A stretch of DNA of 64,000 nt, taken from positions 80,361,682 to 80,425,681 of the forward strand of contig OZ023267.1 of assembly GCA_964006375.1 (NCBI GenBank), read 5' to 3'. The position numbers were made by a program, and so were the translations under genes. Shown here one piece after another: positions 1 through 11,231 of this stretch. This DNA is from Tillus elongatus. Lineage: Eukaryota; Arthropoda; Insecta; Coleoptera; Cleridae. The first letter of the stretch is position 1. Each line of letters opens with the position of its first letter. Under the pieces are notes generated by a model. It saw nothing but the letters and a program-made list of their open reading frames with translations. It was not told the origin of the DNA and searched no databases.

Positions 1-13
1 CCAATTTGAATAA

Positions 14-33
14 TTGACGCCCAACAGTGGGGC
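14..33 (+). promoter_or_regulatory. Candidate primer-binding site of LTR element 1
   Basis: The stretch contains GCCCAACAGTGGGGC, close to the primer-binding sites complementary to the 3' end of lysine tRNA in many LTR retroelements. Its position, about 280 bases ahead of a gag-like frame, fits. A second site-like run, TGGCGCCGCAACG, lies at 115-127, so which one primed synthesis is unclear. The 5' LTR itself would lie mostly before base 1. Confidence 0.5.
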
Positions 34-121
34 ATTATAAAAATAAAAAAATATACATTAAAATAACATAAAATCAGTAAAAATAATAAAAATTCAAAAG
101 CAAATTAATATAATTGGCGCC

Positions 122-218
122 GCAACGTTCAGGCACAGCAAAAATAGGGGAAACTAGCCATAACGTCCAGGCACAGTAAAACAGGGGATCAAACTGCAAC
201 ATCTGGGCACAGGAATTC
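122..218 (+). repeat. Three imperfect 37-bp leader repeats
   Basis: Three head-to-tail units, each carrying a version of AACGTTCAGGCACAG, start near 122, 159 and 196, with spacings of 38 and 36 bases. The third is shortened. They sit between the primer-binding site and gag, where packaging signals lie in some retroelements; that role is only a possibility. Confidence 0.6.
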
Positions 219-296
219 TTAATATTGGTAGAACCAGACCTGAAAAACAAAAATTTAATTACTGACCATCCTAAATAAAGAAATTTAAACATTAAA

Positions 297-1078
297 ATGT
301 CACAACAAAAACAAACCTTAGGACCAAAAACACAGAAAAAAATGCCAAGCATGGAACAAAATTTATTGCAACAAATGGCAAGTATGTTTCGACAAAATAT
401 GGAAAGTATAAATAATAAAATGGCGGAGCAAGAGAGAAGTATAAAGGAAAGTATAAATGAAAGTATGAATGAAAAATTTCGTGAACACGAAGAAAGGTTG
501 AGTAAAAAATGGATGAGATGTGTGAAAGACAAATACGGAATAGGGATAATTGGGGAAGACGTCTGAGAGAAAGTGAGAATCAAAAAGAGGTAAAAATAAA
601 TGTAGAGGAGAAAAAGGAGAGAGAAAGGGTAACAGTATGCAAAAAAATAATGGAGAAAATGATAAAAAGAGGAAACGTAAGAAGTCAGCAAATAACAAGT
701 GAAAGAAAGATGCGCAAACGAAAAAGAGATAGATATGAAACTGAAATGGAAGAGAAATTAAGAGAAACGAATGGAAAGCTGAAGAATTTAAGAGAAGAAA
801 CAGATATAAACCTGAAGTTGGAGAATAAAGGGAATAAAAACGTGCGAACACTCGACCAATCCATTAATTACGTGCAAAGGCTCCCGATAAATATAAATAG
901 AGAAGGAAACCTACAAGAAAGCAAAAATTGGGGAGATAATAAAAATAATGACAAGCAAAAACTTAATAAGAATAATCGACATGGCGAAAGTAGAAAAAAC
1001 TACCAGGAAAATGATCAGTATCAAAACAGGGATAAAAACAGAAATGATCAAGGAAATTACGAAAAATTAAAACAATAA
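297..1078 (+). pseudogene. gag-like frame of LTR element 1, frameshifted
   Basis: A methionine-start frame runs 297-566 and a second overlapping frame runs 509-1078; together they read as one lysine-, glutamate- and asparagine-rich protein broken by a frameshift. Residues from about 15 to 75 of the first frame look like a continuous amphipathic coiled coil. The second frame is highly charged and ends in an Asn/Lys/Gln-rich tail, as many insect gag proteins do. No zinc knuckle is visible. The call rests mainly on position: downstream of a primer-binding site and upstream of an integrase end on the same strand. The coding strand is strikingly adenine-rich, as in some retroviruses and errantivirus-like elements. 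A host coiled-coil protein is possible but less likely. Confidence 0.5.
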
Positions 1079-1340
1079 TAGACCAAGATCAAGTCTATAA
1101 ACTGAACTAAAAGTTTTTCGGATAAATAACCATTCAAAATTCAAAATTTTAAACAAATAGTAAGTGGAACAGACGAAACAATAAAATAACCTAAACGACT
1201 TGTATGAATTTAAATAAAGGAAATTAATCCACCAATAAAAAGACCAGGAGAGCAAGGATTTTGAATTAACTGAACAATTTCGAAAGAAAGAGACAAATAA
1301 TTTTGAAAATCAAAAGGCCAGGAGGCAAAAGAAAGAAATA

Positions 1341-1342
<2 letters not shown>

Positions 1343-1413
<71 letters not shown>
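1343..1413. repeat. (AT)n microsatellite inside LTR element 1
   Basis: Uninterrupted AT dinucleotides, lying between the gag-like region and the integrase remnant where pol would be expected. Confidence 0.97.
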
Positions 1414-1418
<5 letters not shown>

Positions 1419-1539
1419 AGGGGGTTGTGAGCACAAAAGAGAAGTAACGTATAGGGGAAAACTCGTGGCATATAATAAGAAAAGTGAAATAAGAAAATGA
1501 CAATGACAGTGAACGCAGAGGATCATATGAAGCAAGCAG

Positions 1540-1542
<3 letters not shown>

Positions 1543-1631
<89 letters not shown>
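1543..1631. repeat. (AT)n microsatellite inside LTR element 1
   Basis: A second AT tract about 130 bases after the first. The intervening A-rich sequence has no long open frame apart from repeat-driven Ile-Tyr artefacts. Confidence 0.97.
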
Positions 1632-1633
<2 letters not shown>

Positions 1634-2084
1634 AAAATGGACAAGAAGATAAAATTTTGAAGAATTCTAAAGATATATGGTAGTGAATGAGGAAAAGAAT
1701 TATAGTTGGAGTAGCGAAACCAGTATAAAGAAGAAAATAGGCCCAAGAGAGGTTCTGATGAATAAAATGAATAATGAATATTGAAATAAATAAATGAAAA
1801 TGAATTAATATAGAAATATAGTGTTAAAATGAAGAAATATTAAAATCAAGAAGATTTAGGGGATAGATAATAAGATACAAATAAAAAAGGAAACCATGTA
1901 AGAAATAAATTGAGATATATATATACCAGATGGAGAAAATATTTATAAAAAGATGCTAATCCGAGAAAGTAAAGTTGAATAAAATAAAACGTCGTTGTAC
2001 ATTGATGAGAAGAAAAGTATGAACAAGAAGACCCGAGAAACCAAACGTGAAACTAGGAAAACCGTAAATAAAAGAATTTGTCAA

Positions 2085-2639
2085 CAATACCAAGTGACAT
2101 TACGATTTACAAGTATTCGTCATCCACAATCAAACATTTCTGAGAGATATATACAAGAACTTACAAGTATTTGAGGATAATGGTGCACAGCGATCACCGA
2201 GAGTGGCAAGACAAACTAAATATAATAGAGGAATTACTTAATAATAGTCCACATACAATGACTGGACAATCACCGATTTATCTATTCAAAGGTGTCATGC
2301 CTGAAAGAAAATGGCTCCAACAAAATAGTAAAAACCTACGAAGAAGTAGTAAAAATGGTCAATAAATTAAATGAGAGACGTGCAGAGAAATGTGCAAAAA
2401 GGTTTTTGAAAAAGAAATCTAAGAAATCGACATTTAAAAGAGGAGATTTAGTAATCATAAGGGCATTGCGAACCTCGAACTATAAGAAAAATATCAGTGC
2501 CAAGTTAATGATGCCATTTGAGGGTCCATTCGAGATCACAACAGAAAACCCAGTTAATAGTTGTGAAATCAAAGACCCAATCACAGGAAAAATTAGAGGA
2601 ATATTTAATATACAAGATATATTCCACTTCTATCAATAA
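2085..2639 (+). pseudogene. Integrase core end and C-terminal domain of LTR element 1
   Basis: Read across frames, 2085-2365 matches the end of a retroelement integrase core: SIRHPQSN followed by SERYI, where the Glu is the third catalytic acidic residue, then HREWQDKLNIIEELLNNSPH as in the helix after it. The frame 2292-2639 gives the C-terminal domain, with FKRGDLVIIRA, then FEGPFEI, and ends at a stop. At least two frame changes and a stop break it. Protease, reverse transcriptase, RNase H and most of integrase are absent: only about 1 kb, half of it AT repeat and A-rich filler, separates gag from here. The element is therefore dead and internally deleted. Confidence 0.75.
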
Positions 2640-2710
2640 CAATGAAAATAAAATATCAGCACGTATGTAAATTTTGCTTCCATTACTTTCGAGAATCGAA
2701 ATAATGTATG

Positions 2711-2723
2711 CAAAATTGGGGGG
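2711..2723 (+). promoter_or_regulatory. Candidate polypurine tract and start of 3' LTR
   Basis: A short purine run (AAAATTGGGGGG) is followed at 2724 by TGTTGTGCTGAG, a plausible TG start of a 3' LTR, 85 bases after the integrase stop. The far end of that LTR could not be fixed, because the 5' LTR is outside the window and no repeat of bases 1-10 was found. Confidence 0.4.
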
Positions 2724-4373
2724 TGTTGTGCTGAGAATTGCAAAGGCCATATAAAGTTATAAAAACAAAAATGAAAACCCTTACGGAAACTACTATGATA
2801 ATGTTAAATTCTGATTATTGATTAAAAAATTGGGTGACCAGATTAGTAATGGGGGGTAGTAGTAGTACCACTGGTCAGTAGTAAGTAATATACTTACGGT
2901 TTACACGTAATGCACATGGGTTATCTGTATATTGTATACATATCCACATCGTTCGACATATTTTACTGTACACTAAAACAGAAAACAAAATAATAACATT
3001 AAAATACAAGCACATTCACTATTATTGTTAGTCAGTGTTATTTGGAGAAGCAATGAAAGATATATAGCCATAATTTGTTGAAATGATCATTAAATGAGTC
3101 TTTAAAAAGTATAACTAGCAATTTGGAAAATATCTCAGTTAAAGTGAAATTAAAAGAGCCAAAAATCTATATGTAGATAGATTGAAATATTAAGCATGAA
3201 ATACATACCAAAGAATTATGTTATAAAATCAATTACCTGAAGGTAATGAACAAAACAAACCCCTGTATGATGTTTTCAATATGTAAATTTAGTTTTATTT
3301 ATGTGAACAATGAACTGAAATGTACCCATATATGTGTCTGTGTTTGTAAAAAAAACAATGAACTGGAAGTTACTAAAAACAGTGTTAAGTGTTGTGGAAA
3401 CTTTTAAATCAAGATTACAGCATAAAATGAATTAATGTTAGAAAATTATTGTTGGTTATGTTATGTAGAAATAAGGTTAGGTCAGATGTCAATTTTAAGA
3501 ATAGAATATTCAACTTACTCGACGGTTTCAAAGGTGAATAGCTGTCAAACATATATTAATTAATTGGAAGAGTGAATGCTCTGAACAGACAGGAAACACC
3601 AAATGTTAGATGAATTTGGGCAACATTTCCGCTTTTGTTATGATTTTATTGTTGGTTGTTGATGAAATTGAGATGCCAGAGAGCGTCATTCTTGCTTCCC
3701 ATTTAAAAATAAAATATAAAGTATAAATTGTGCAAGGAAAGTTCAATTTGCCGCTAAAACAAAGAAGAGACGTTACATCAAGTTTTTAACGTAAGAAAGT
3801 ACGAGATAAGCAGTAAATATATGAAGAATACTTACATTTGAGGATACCCACTACCATTAGCGAGGAAGCCAAGGTTAGAGATTTATTTTGTTTAATGTAT
3901 ATCAGCTCAACAAGACAAATATTTCAATAAAAAGACAGCCCATTCTGTCAAATATCATTTTAAGCAAATGTGTTTATGGGAAATTAAGATTTAAATGCAT
4001 AAAATAGAAATCTTATAGGATAATTTAACCATAGTTCAACATTGCGAATACAGAGGGAGTGCAGGTCAAGGATCCATATTTATTTATCAGAACATTTGAA
4101 TGACAGCCGAAAATTCGGGTACTAAGATTAATCATTGTAAATTGATAATATTAGTTTGACAAATTATAACAACGGATCCGTTTAGATTTTAAATTTGAAA
4201 TTGTGCCAATAAAATTTGTTTACGAATTTTGAAACATAATTCTTTGAAACAAAATAAGATAAAATAAGGTTACTATAAATATTTGCAGGCTATTTTTTTT
4301 CCCTATTTTAGCAGAATTCACCACTGAGATAGCGTAAGTATATTAAAATATTTGAATACAATTTATTTGACAT

Positions 4374-4375
<2 letters not shown>
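2724..4375. other. Probable 3' LTR followed by unassigned A+T-rich DNA
   Basis: No coding sequence is recognisable. The first few hundred bases are probably the 3' LTR of the preceding element. A (GTA)n-like patch is visible near 2857-2888. The remainder shows no repeat shared with the rest of the window by eye. Confidence 0.5.

Positions 4376-4462
<87 letters not shown>
4376..4462. repeat. (AT)n microsatellite
   Basis: Pure AT dinucleotides in otherwise unassigned sequence. Confidence 0.97.
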
Positions 4463-4465
<3 letters not shown>

Positions 4466-4689
4466 GAAGGATAGGCAACCCAAATAACCCTGAGATAGCT
4501 TAAATCACAATTAATACAAGAATCATAAAACATTTTATTCAGATAAAGTTTCACATTATAAAATATACAGTCACCCATAACACATGGTGTAATATAATTA
4601 TCCATTTTTAAATATCACTATTCCATATAAAGAAAATAAAATTATAATATAAAATAAAATAAAAAATATAAAATTAAAGCCAATAATAG

Positions 4690-4693
<4 letters not shown>

Positions 4694-4764
<71 letters not shown>
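4694..4764. repeat. (AT)n microsatellite
   Basis: Pure AT dinucleotides, 230 bases after the previous tract; nothing recognisable lies between them. Confidence 0.97.
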
Positions 4765-4766
<2 letters not shown>

Positions 4767-4960
4767 CTAGTAAAGTAAAAGGATGGCAAGTAGTTTAAAA
4801 ACTTAACTTAGACTGGGATTTTCAGACTCCCGAGTACTTAGTAATCCAAATCTACAAAGGATACCGACACAATTTATCAAAAGGCAGGTAAGTGAGTTTA
4901 TCAACAAGTGCAAATAGGATTGCTTTTTCCAAAGCCAAATGTCTTGTACCGAAAACTAGC

Positions 4961-5400
4961 TATACAGGTTGTATCAGAAAAAAAGTTTGGTCACAGCAAT
5001 GGCAGCGAATTATCATAGAATTTTTTAATGCTTATAACTAAATTTCCATGAACCGAAAAAGATCAATCTTGATAAAGGAGCTACAAAGTGGGGCGCAGGA
5101 ATTAAGTGTTTGTGAAATAAGCATAAACGCTTTGATTTCAGCCCTAAAAAGTTTATTGGTAAAATAAAATTCGTAAAAACATTAACATTCCGATGGATGA
5201 TAATTATACGGCGAAACTCGGGCTCAACCAGAACCACCGACTCGTCGGTTCGTAGGAAACTGTCAGGCGCAACTAAACGATGTTTAGCCGTCCACGGCTC
5301 CATGTTGTCGATTAAAGGCAAAATGCTATGAACTATAAAATGAACAAAGAAATAAAATGCTACCTCCTGCATCACCCTTCCTTTCCCAATGGCCGAGTTC
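4961..5400 (-). mobile_element. Internally deleted Tc1/mariner-type transposon remnant
   Basis: The left edge, TATACAGGTTGTATCAGAAA, resembles the terminal repeats of insect IS630/Tc1/mariner-type elements (commonly near TACAGGGTGTTCAGAAA). Reading minus, it follows a transposase N-terminus after only about 200 bases, so most of the coding region has been deleted. The opposite end was not found. Confidence 0.5.
5170..5303 (-). pseudogene. Transposase helix-turn-helix N-terminus (DUF4817-like)
   Basis: Starting at the methionine codon ending at 5303 (minus), the frame reads MEPWTAKHRLVAPDSFLRTD, then SVVLVEPEFRR and HRNV. This is the pattern of the N-terminal helix-turn-helix found in many insect transposases (Trp-Thr-x-x-His-Arg, Ser-Phe-x-x-x-x-Ser-Val, Phe-Arg-Arg, Ile-His-Arg-Asn-Val). 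The similarity fades after about 45 residues, where the frame runs into terminal-repeat sequence. No DDE catalytic region remains. This is a dead fragment, recognised by family pattern. Confidence 0.6.
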
Positions 5401-6149
<749 letters not shown>

Positions 6150-6482
6150 TTATTGCAATTTTAGGATACTCATCTTATTTTGGGTTAAAAGTGATTAGAG
6201 TATGATCTCACTATCTTCAACTCTTTTCGAGTTATCTCAATTTATTTGGGAATTCTGTTCAAGGGGAGGCTGACTTAATTAAGGTGATCTCGTGTCGTGT
6301 TAGGATCCTGAAAATTCTTTACTTTGCCAGACAAGTTCCAAGGCCTTTAAGCCTTGACACGATTGTAAGGAAAAATTGTTTCATATACAGGATATTTTGT
6401 AGGATGTATTAGAATTTGGTGTGCTTTAAACTGGAATAACTCATTTACTATTATAACCATAACTATATTATAACTCGCCTAA
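6150..6482. other. Unassigned interval before the 150-bp tandem repeat
   Basis: No coding frame or repeat recognised. Confidence 0.4.
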
Positions 6483-6952
6483 CAGCGACTAAAATTTTAA
6501 AGTTTAACGTTATAAAAACACCCTGTAGACGCCTCGTAAGAACATAATATTTCGTACATAGATGAGCATTAATATAGACAATATGTTGGTACTAATGAAA
6601 TTTTCGCTAAACATTTTCTTAATTAGGTTTTAGGCCAGCGACTAAAATTTTTAAGTTTAAAGTTATAAAAACATCCTGTAGACGCCTCGTAAGAAAATAA
6701 TATTCCGTGCGCAGATGAGCATTAATATAGACAATATTTTGGTACTAATGAAATTTTGGCTAAACATTTTTTTATTTCGGTTTTAGGCCAGCGACTATAA
6801 TTTTATAGTTATAAAAACATGATGTAGACGCCTTGCAAGAAAATAATAGTTCGTACGTAGATGAGCTATAAGATAGACAATATTTTGGTACTAATGAACA
6901 TTTGGCTAAACATTTTCTTAATAAGGTCTTACGCCAGCGACTAAAATTTTAA
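6483..6952 (+). repeat. Tandem repeat, about 150-bp unit, three copies plus a start
   Basis: Units begin with CAGCGACTA at 6483, 6636, 6789 and 6935, giving periods of 153, 153 and 146. Each contains TGTAGACGCCTCGTAAGAA or a near match, then AGATGAGC and CTAAACATTTT. The fourth copy breaks off after about 20 bases. It looks like a small satellite array. The phrase ACACCCTGTA in unit 1 recalls transposon ends, so it may have grown from a mobile element. Confidence 0.85.
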
Positions 6953-7164
6953 ACTTCCAGTGTACCTAGGAGAAGATATAGTAGGTCAGGTCCCGCTGGC
7001 CGTTCGGGAGGTTTCAGTAGATTAGCTGCTGACTTTCAGTCGCTGACGTAACACCGGTACATATAGACGGCTGTTAAATTTTAAAGTTCTAGATTAATTA
7101 GAACTCGTCGAGGTTTCGATTGCAAGATTTGTCCCGGGCAGAGAAAGTGAACTAATAAAAGCAT

Positions 7165-7800
7165 TAAAACAGGTGTTCTGCAAGGCTACCCATTATCGCC
7201 TTCTTTGTTCAGCTAATTTATAGAAGATAGATTGAAGGAAAAGACAACATGAATTAAAATAAATGGACAACGGTTACATTGCATAAGGTACGCGGATGGC
7301 AGCGCTGGTAGTAGGAAGTAGAACAAACAAAAAAGAATTGCAAAAAATGTTCTCTATAGTGAAAGCGTTATTATAAGACATTAAAGTATAAACATCACTG
7401 AAATAAAATTGATAAAGCTGAGTAAGAAAAGAGTTGCAAAAATAAATTTAAAATGAAAATGACAACAATTTGAACAACTAGAAATATTCACGTACCTTGA
7501 TGGTATTAATGATTAAAAAATATAACAAAGAACTAAACAATAAATAAAAGACAAAATACTTTCCTAACTAAAAACGATTTCACTTGTCCCTGAGGAACAA
7601 ATTCATTAAATCATACGTATGGGTTTGTTACAATATTTTAATTACGAAATTGACTTTGAATAAGTAGGACATGAAGAGTATAGAAGCTTTTGAAATGTGC
7701 ACCTAGAGACTGGAAAACAAGGATATGAGGTAAACTAGGCTAGGCGATGTGACATAATAAAAAGGCTTGCAAAAAGAAATTGAAAGGACAAGCTTTTTTG
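7165..7800 (+). pseudogene. RTE-like LINE reverse transcriptase remnant, 5' part
   Basis: Read across frames with many stops, the plus strand shows GVLQGYPLSPSLFS (motif B of reverse transcriptase), an ING-type segment, and RYADGSAG in place of the catalytic Tyr-Ala-Asp-Asp, so the second catalytic Asp is lost. Further on, fragments resemble the thumb region of insect RTE-like endonuclease/reverse transcriptase elements. The coding sequence stops at 7800, where the Ty3/gypsy element is inserted, and its continuation resumes at 12487. Assignment to the RTE group is by motif pattern only. Confidence 0.55.
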
Positions 7801-7805
7801 GATAT
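7801..7805. repeat. Target-site duplication GATAT, left copy
   Basis: The five bases match 12487-12491, immediately outside the other LTR. Removing the element and one copy restores a plausible continuous LINE sequence. Confidence 0.8.
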
Positions 7806-8085
7806 ATGGTTGTTGAGGCATATGCACACTAAATATATAAATCCTCGAGTCGGGTTTTACAAGTTTTATTTAACAACAATAACAAAAACAATAAAGTGAT
7901 AATATTAACAAAGGAAACGAGTTGCGTGTCGTGCACTAACCGCGGCGATACTGTCTCCGTTGTCATTTCATGTTGTCTCCTCTGCAGCTGGTTCACTCGT
8001 TCGTCGCTGCGGTAGAATCTGTAAAGTCGTGCGCCATGCTGTCTATCTTAGAACATCCTGCTACTGCACTAAGGATGGCGCTACA
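7806..8085 (-). repeat. 3' LTR of the Ty3/gypsy element
   Basis: Pairs with 12205-12486. On the minus strand both begin TGTAGCGCCATCC and end near TATGCCTCAACAACCAT. I count roughly seven differences over 280 bases, including a 2-base indel at ACGAGTTG versus ACGAAAGTTG, so insertion is fairly recent compared with the decayed DNA around it. Taking the target duplication as GATAT puts the boundary at ACCAT; a boundary at CAACA is the alternative. Confidence 0.9.
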
Positions 8086-8098
8086 TCACCCCTTCCCC
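8086..8098 (-). promoter_or_regulatory. Polypurine tract of the Ty3/gypsy element
   Basis: On the minus strand GGGGAAGGGGTGA directly precedes the 3' LTR, the position from which plus-strand DNA synthesis is primed. Confidence 0.75.
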
Positions 8099-8120
8099 AG
8101 TGATTCCGCTAATGACAGTT

Positions 8121-8480
8121 TTAGGGATCACGAAACCTAATCGGCCATCTTACCTGTCGCTTCTCTGGTGCTCTTGCCTGGTCCTTGAAGTACCTGAGCC
8201 TGTCTGATGTTATTGATTGCTTCTGTGGGGGTGGTCTAAGGGTGAGTTCAGGGTCGTTTGTATGCTGTTCCATGAAGGCTGGCTTTAAGCGATCGATGGC
8301 GACTTTGACGATTTTGTTTTCTATCTTTAGCGTGTAAACATTTTCATTTCTTTCCAGAATTTCGTGTGGTCCGGTGTACGGCAGCTGTAGTGACCTTTTC
8401 ACGGTATCCACCCGAAGAAATGCATGCGTACAGTCTTTTAGTTTTGGGTGTACAAACGTTGTTGAATTTCCGTGGAATTT
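8121..8480 (-). pseudogene. Ty3/gypsy integrase C-terminal domain
   Basis: This frame reads FVHPKLKDCTHAFLRVD, then YTGPHEILERNENVYTL and IDRLKPAF, the usual order in the C-terminal domain of insect Ty3/gypsy integrases, followed by a polar tail ending at a stop near 8121. It is out of frame with the integrase core upstream; the shift falls around 8440-8480, and the frame continues as an unrelated reading beyond that. The domain binds DNA nonspecifically in the family. Confidence 0.85.
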
Positions 8481-9793
8481 GTTAGCACCGGCTGTAAATT
8501 CTGCATCGTCTCTTTCAGTCGTGAAACAAATGCTTCTGGGTCGCAGTATGTGTCGCTTTTTGTAAAAAATTCTCCCGGCAGGCGAAGAGTTCTTCCGTAG
8601 ACTAGTTCTGCTGAAGAAGATTTGATGTCCTCTTTGTAGCATGCTCTAAGGCCTAGGAAAACTGACGGCAGTGTTTCGATCCAGTTTCCTGTCTCGTGGC
8701 ACATAATGGCCGTTATTAAGGTGCGATGCCATCTTTCAAGGATGCCGTTAGTCTGCAGATGGTAAGCTGTTGTTCTTTTCTTCTGTATTCCCATTATATT
8801 GGTCAAAGACTTTATAAGAGCAGACTCAATTTGCCTGCCTTGGTCACTGGTGATTGATGATGGTACGCCGAATCTCGCTATCCAGTGTTCATAAAATGTC
8901 TTAGCGACGGTTTCGGTGGTAACATCCTTCAAAGGTATTGCCTCAGGCCATCTGGTGTATCTGTCTATCATTGCTAAACAGTATTTAAAATCTCCTGATG
9001 TCGGCAACGGGCCTATTATGTCTAGGTGAACATCTTCGAAATGACCGTCTGGTACTGCGAATTTTCTTAAAGGAGCTTTCGTGTGTCGTTGTATTTTACT
9101 CCTTTGACACAGCATGCAGTTCTTAGTCCAGTATGAAATATCCTTGTTCATACGCGGCCGAACAAACTTTGGTCTTATTAATTTGCCTGTAGCTTTTGTA
9201 CCTGGGTGCGCTAGACCGTGCAATTTATCAAATACCTGATTTCTTAAGGTATTAGGCACGAATGGTCGGACATTGTGGGTGGATACATCGCAGTAGAGTG
9301 GTGGGTTTCCATTCTCTGTCGGTATTGGCTGAAGCTTGAGGGAGGTTTTCCCCTCTAGGATGTGTTTCAGCTCCCAGTCGCTTGCTTGATCCAGCGCTAA
9401 AGTATGACGGTCGAGCCCGTTGGGGAATTCTATTTCGGAGATTCTTGACATCGTGTCGGCTATTGTGTTCTGTCTGCCTGGGATGTAAATAATGTCGGTA
9501 GTGAACTTCCCAATAAAATCTAGTTGGCGAAACTGCCGGGGCGTGGCTTTGTCTGCCATTTGCTGAAAAGCGAACGTGAGCGATTTATGGTCGCATTTTA
9601 TGGTTAGTTCCCTTCCTTCCACCATGTAGCGGAAGTGTTTCACTGACTCATAGATTGCTAACAGTTCACGGTCGTACGCACTATAATTCTGTTGGGCTTT
9701 GTTTAACTTTTTTGAAAAAAATGCCAAAGGTTCCCACTGTCCGTTATTAAACTGTTCTAAGACACTGCCGATTGATTTATTAGAAGCGCCCAT
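8438..9793 (-). pseudogene. Ty3/gypsy RNase H and integrase
   Basis: A 451-codon open stretch. Residues 1-110 are reverse-transcriptase-associated RNase H (SAYDRELLAIYESVKHFRYM; KCDHKSL). Around 190-235 is the His-His-Cys-Cys zinc binding region of integrase (HGLAHPG, then CMLCQRSK). Residues 250-380 form the integrase core: VHLDIIGPLP carries the first Asp, TSDQGRQ the second, NGILERWHR the Glu, so the DDE triad is complete. The first methionine is not the real start; the upstream fragment 9757-9942 is the same protein in another frame, with a break near 9800. The core is well preserved but the polyprotein is not translatable as one piece. Confidence 0.92.
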
Positions 9794-10184
9794 GGATATA
9801 GACGCACACCTTGAACTGGGTTTCGTAATAACACAGCACTCGCGAGACTGCTTTTACACTTGGCAAATGCCACTTCAGTATCTTGTGTCCACGGCACTGG
9901 TCGTTTATCGTTCTTAACGCTGTCTTTTAAAAGTTCGTTCAAAGGAGCTTGTATTTTAGCGGCGTTTTAATTAACGATCTGTAAAAATTAATTATACCTA
10001 AAAATTTTCTTAAGTCCTTAATAATGCTAGGTTTGGGATAGTTTGTGATAGCACTAACTTTTTGTGGTAGCGGCTGGGTACCTTTATCACTGATTCTATA
10101 ACCTAAATAATCTACGCTATTTACACAAAATTTGCATTTTGCCATGTTTATTGTTAGTCCGTGTTGCTTTAGTCTTTCAAACAC
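9757..10184 (-). pseudogene. Ty3/gypsy reverse transcriptase thumb and connection
   Basis: Two frames, 9939-10184 (VDYLGYRISDKGTQPLPQKV; LRKFLGIINFYRSLI) and 9757-9942 (WTQDTEVAFAKCKSSLASA), match the segment between the catalytic palm and RNase H in Ty3/gypsy elements. A frameshift separates them near 9950. A single TAG stop near 10214 separates this segment from the upstream palm in the same frame. Confidence 0.88.
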
Positions 10185-10211
10185 ATTTTCTAGGTGAGGC
10201 GTGTGCTCTTC

Positions 10212-10727
10212 CTAATTCTGTGACGCTATTAAGATGTCGTCTAAATATACGTAACAGAAGTCCAAGTTTTGAAGCACTGTATGCATATAGCGCATGAAAG
10301 TTTGTGAAGCATTCCGTAATCCGAAACACATGAAAGGGAATTCGAATAATCCGAATGGGGTTATTACTGCTGTTTTAGGGATATCTTGTTCCGCGACCGG
10401 CATTTGGTGGTATGCTCGATTAAGGTCAATCTTTGAAAAAACTGTAGCTTTATCCAGAATATACGTAAAGTCTTTAGTGTGGGCTATCGGGTACCTGTCT
10501 GGAACGGTGACGCTGTTTAGTTTCCTGTAATCGCCACACGGTCTCCAAGTTCCTGGTTCTTTCTTTGGCGCGAGGTGAAGTGGGTTGGCCCAGGGACTGC
10601 TAGACTGCCTGTAGATGCCCCTCTCCAGCATGTATTGGAATTCTTCCTCAGCTGCTTTTAGCTTCTCGGGTGACAGTCTGCGCACCCTCTCCGCGATAGG
10701 AGGTCCTATCGTTATGATGTGGTGCAT
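10212..10727 (-). pseudogene. Ty3/gypsy reverse transcriptase palm
   Basis: A 171-codon frame with the classic reverse transcriptase order: WANPLHLAPKKEPGTWRPC with GDYRKLN, then VFSKIDLNRAYHQMPV (motif A, first catalytic Asp), ITPFGLFEFPFMCFGLRNA (motif B) and YVYLDDILIAS (motif C, catalytic Asp pair). All three catalytic aspartates are present. The frame ends at a stop just after motif C, and the protein resumes in the same frame. Confidence 0.93.
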
Positions 10728-10808
10728 GATTGGATGTCTTTTGTTACAGCTGATTGGCGTGTTTGAAGTTATCTCTGGGAACTTGCGTAAATGATGGCGG
10801 TACTTACA

Positions 10809-11216
10809 TTATTCAGCGACGGTTGTGATGCTTGGTGTGTCAGACGTCCCTTCGGTAGATGGCGCTGACAGTTTTGTGGTGCCGTCGATTAAACATCGGC
10901 GTTTTAAGTCGACGTGCAAGCCGTAATGTTTTAGAAAATCGGCGCCGATGATAGGGCGGGATACATCAGCTATGATAAATGACCATTTGAATGATCTTCT
11001 CAGACCTAGACTGAGGCATAGTAGTTCCTCATCGAAAGTGTCTATAACAGAACCGTTTGCAGCGTACAGTTTGTATTTGCCCGGTTTCCGTTTTTTTGAC
11101 GTACGCTTCGGGAATACCGACACGTCTGCACCTGTGTCCACTAAAAACTTTGTTCCTGTCGCTCTGTCTGTCAAATAAACGGTTTTGAGTAGCTGTGCCA
11201 TCGCCAACAGCCGCAT
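10809..11216 (-). pseudogene. Ty3/gypsy aspartic protease
   Basis: The frame contains FLVDTGADVSVFP, the active-site Asp-Thr-Gly of retroelement proteases, and PIIGADFLKHYGLHVD, the matching C-terminal substrate pocket motif. It lies between gag and reverse transcriptase as expected and would release the mature proteins from the polyprotein. Start codon not established; the first residues probably belong to the gag-pol junction. Confidence 0.9.
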
Positions 11217-11231
11217 TTGACGACGGCCGGT

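Noticed and set aside
1210..1746. Open frames of alternating Ile and Tyr across many AT tracts
   Set aside because: AT dinucleotides translate as Ile-Tyr in every frame; these frames are artefacts of the repeat, here and at about fifteen other places.
2085..2750. An env gene for LTR element 1
   Set aside because: The integrase end is followed within 85 bases by the candidate polypurine tract; no room and no frame for an envelope protein.
6483..6952. CRISPR array
   Set aside because: Units are about 150 bp with no repeat-spacer alternation, and the genome is eukaryotic.
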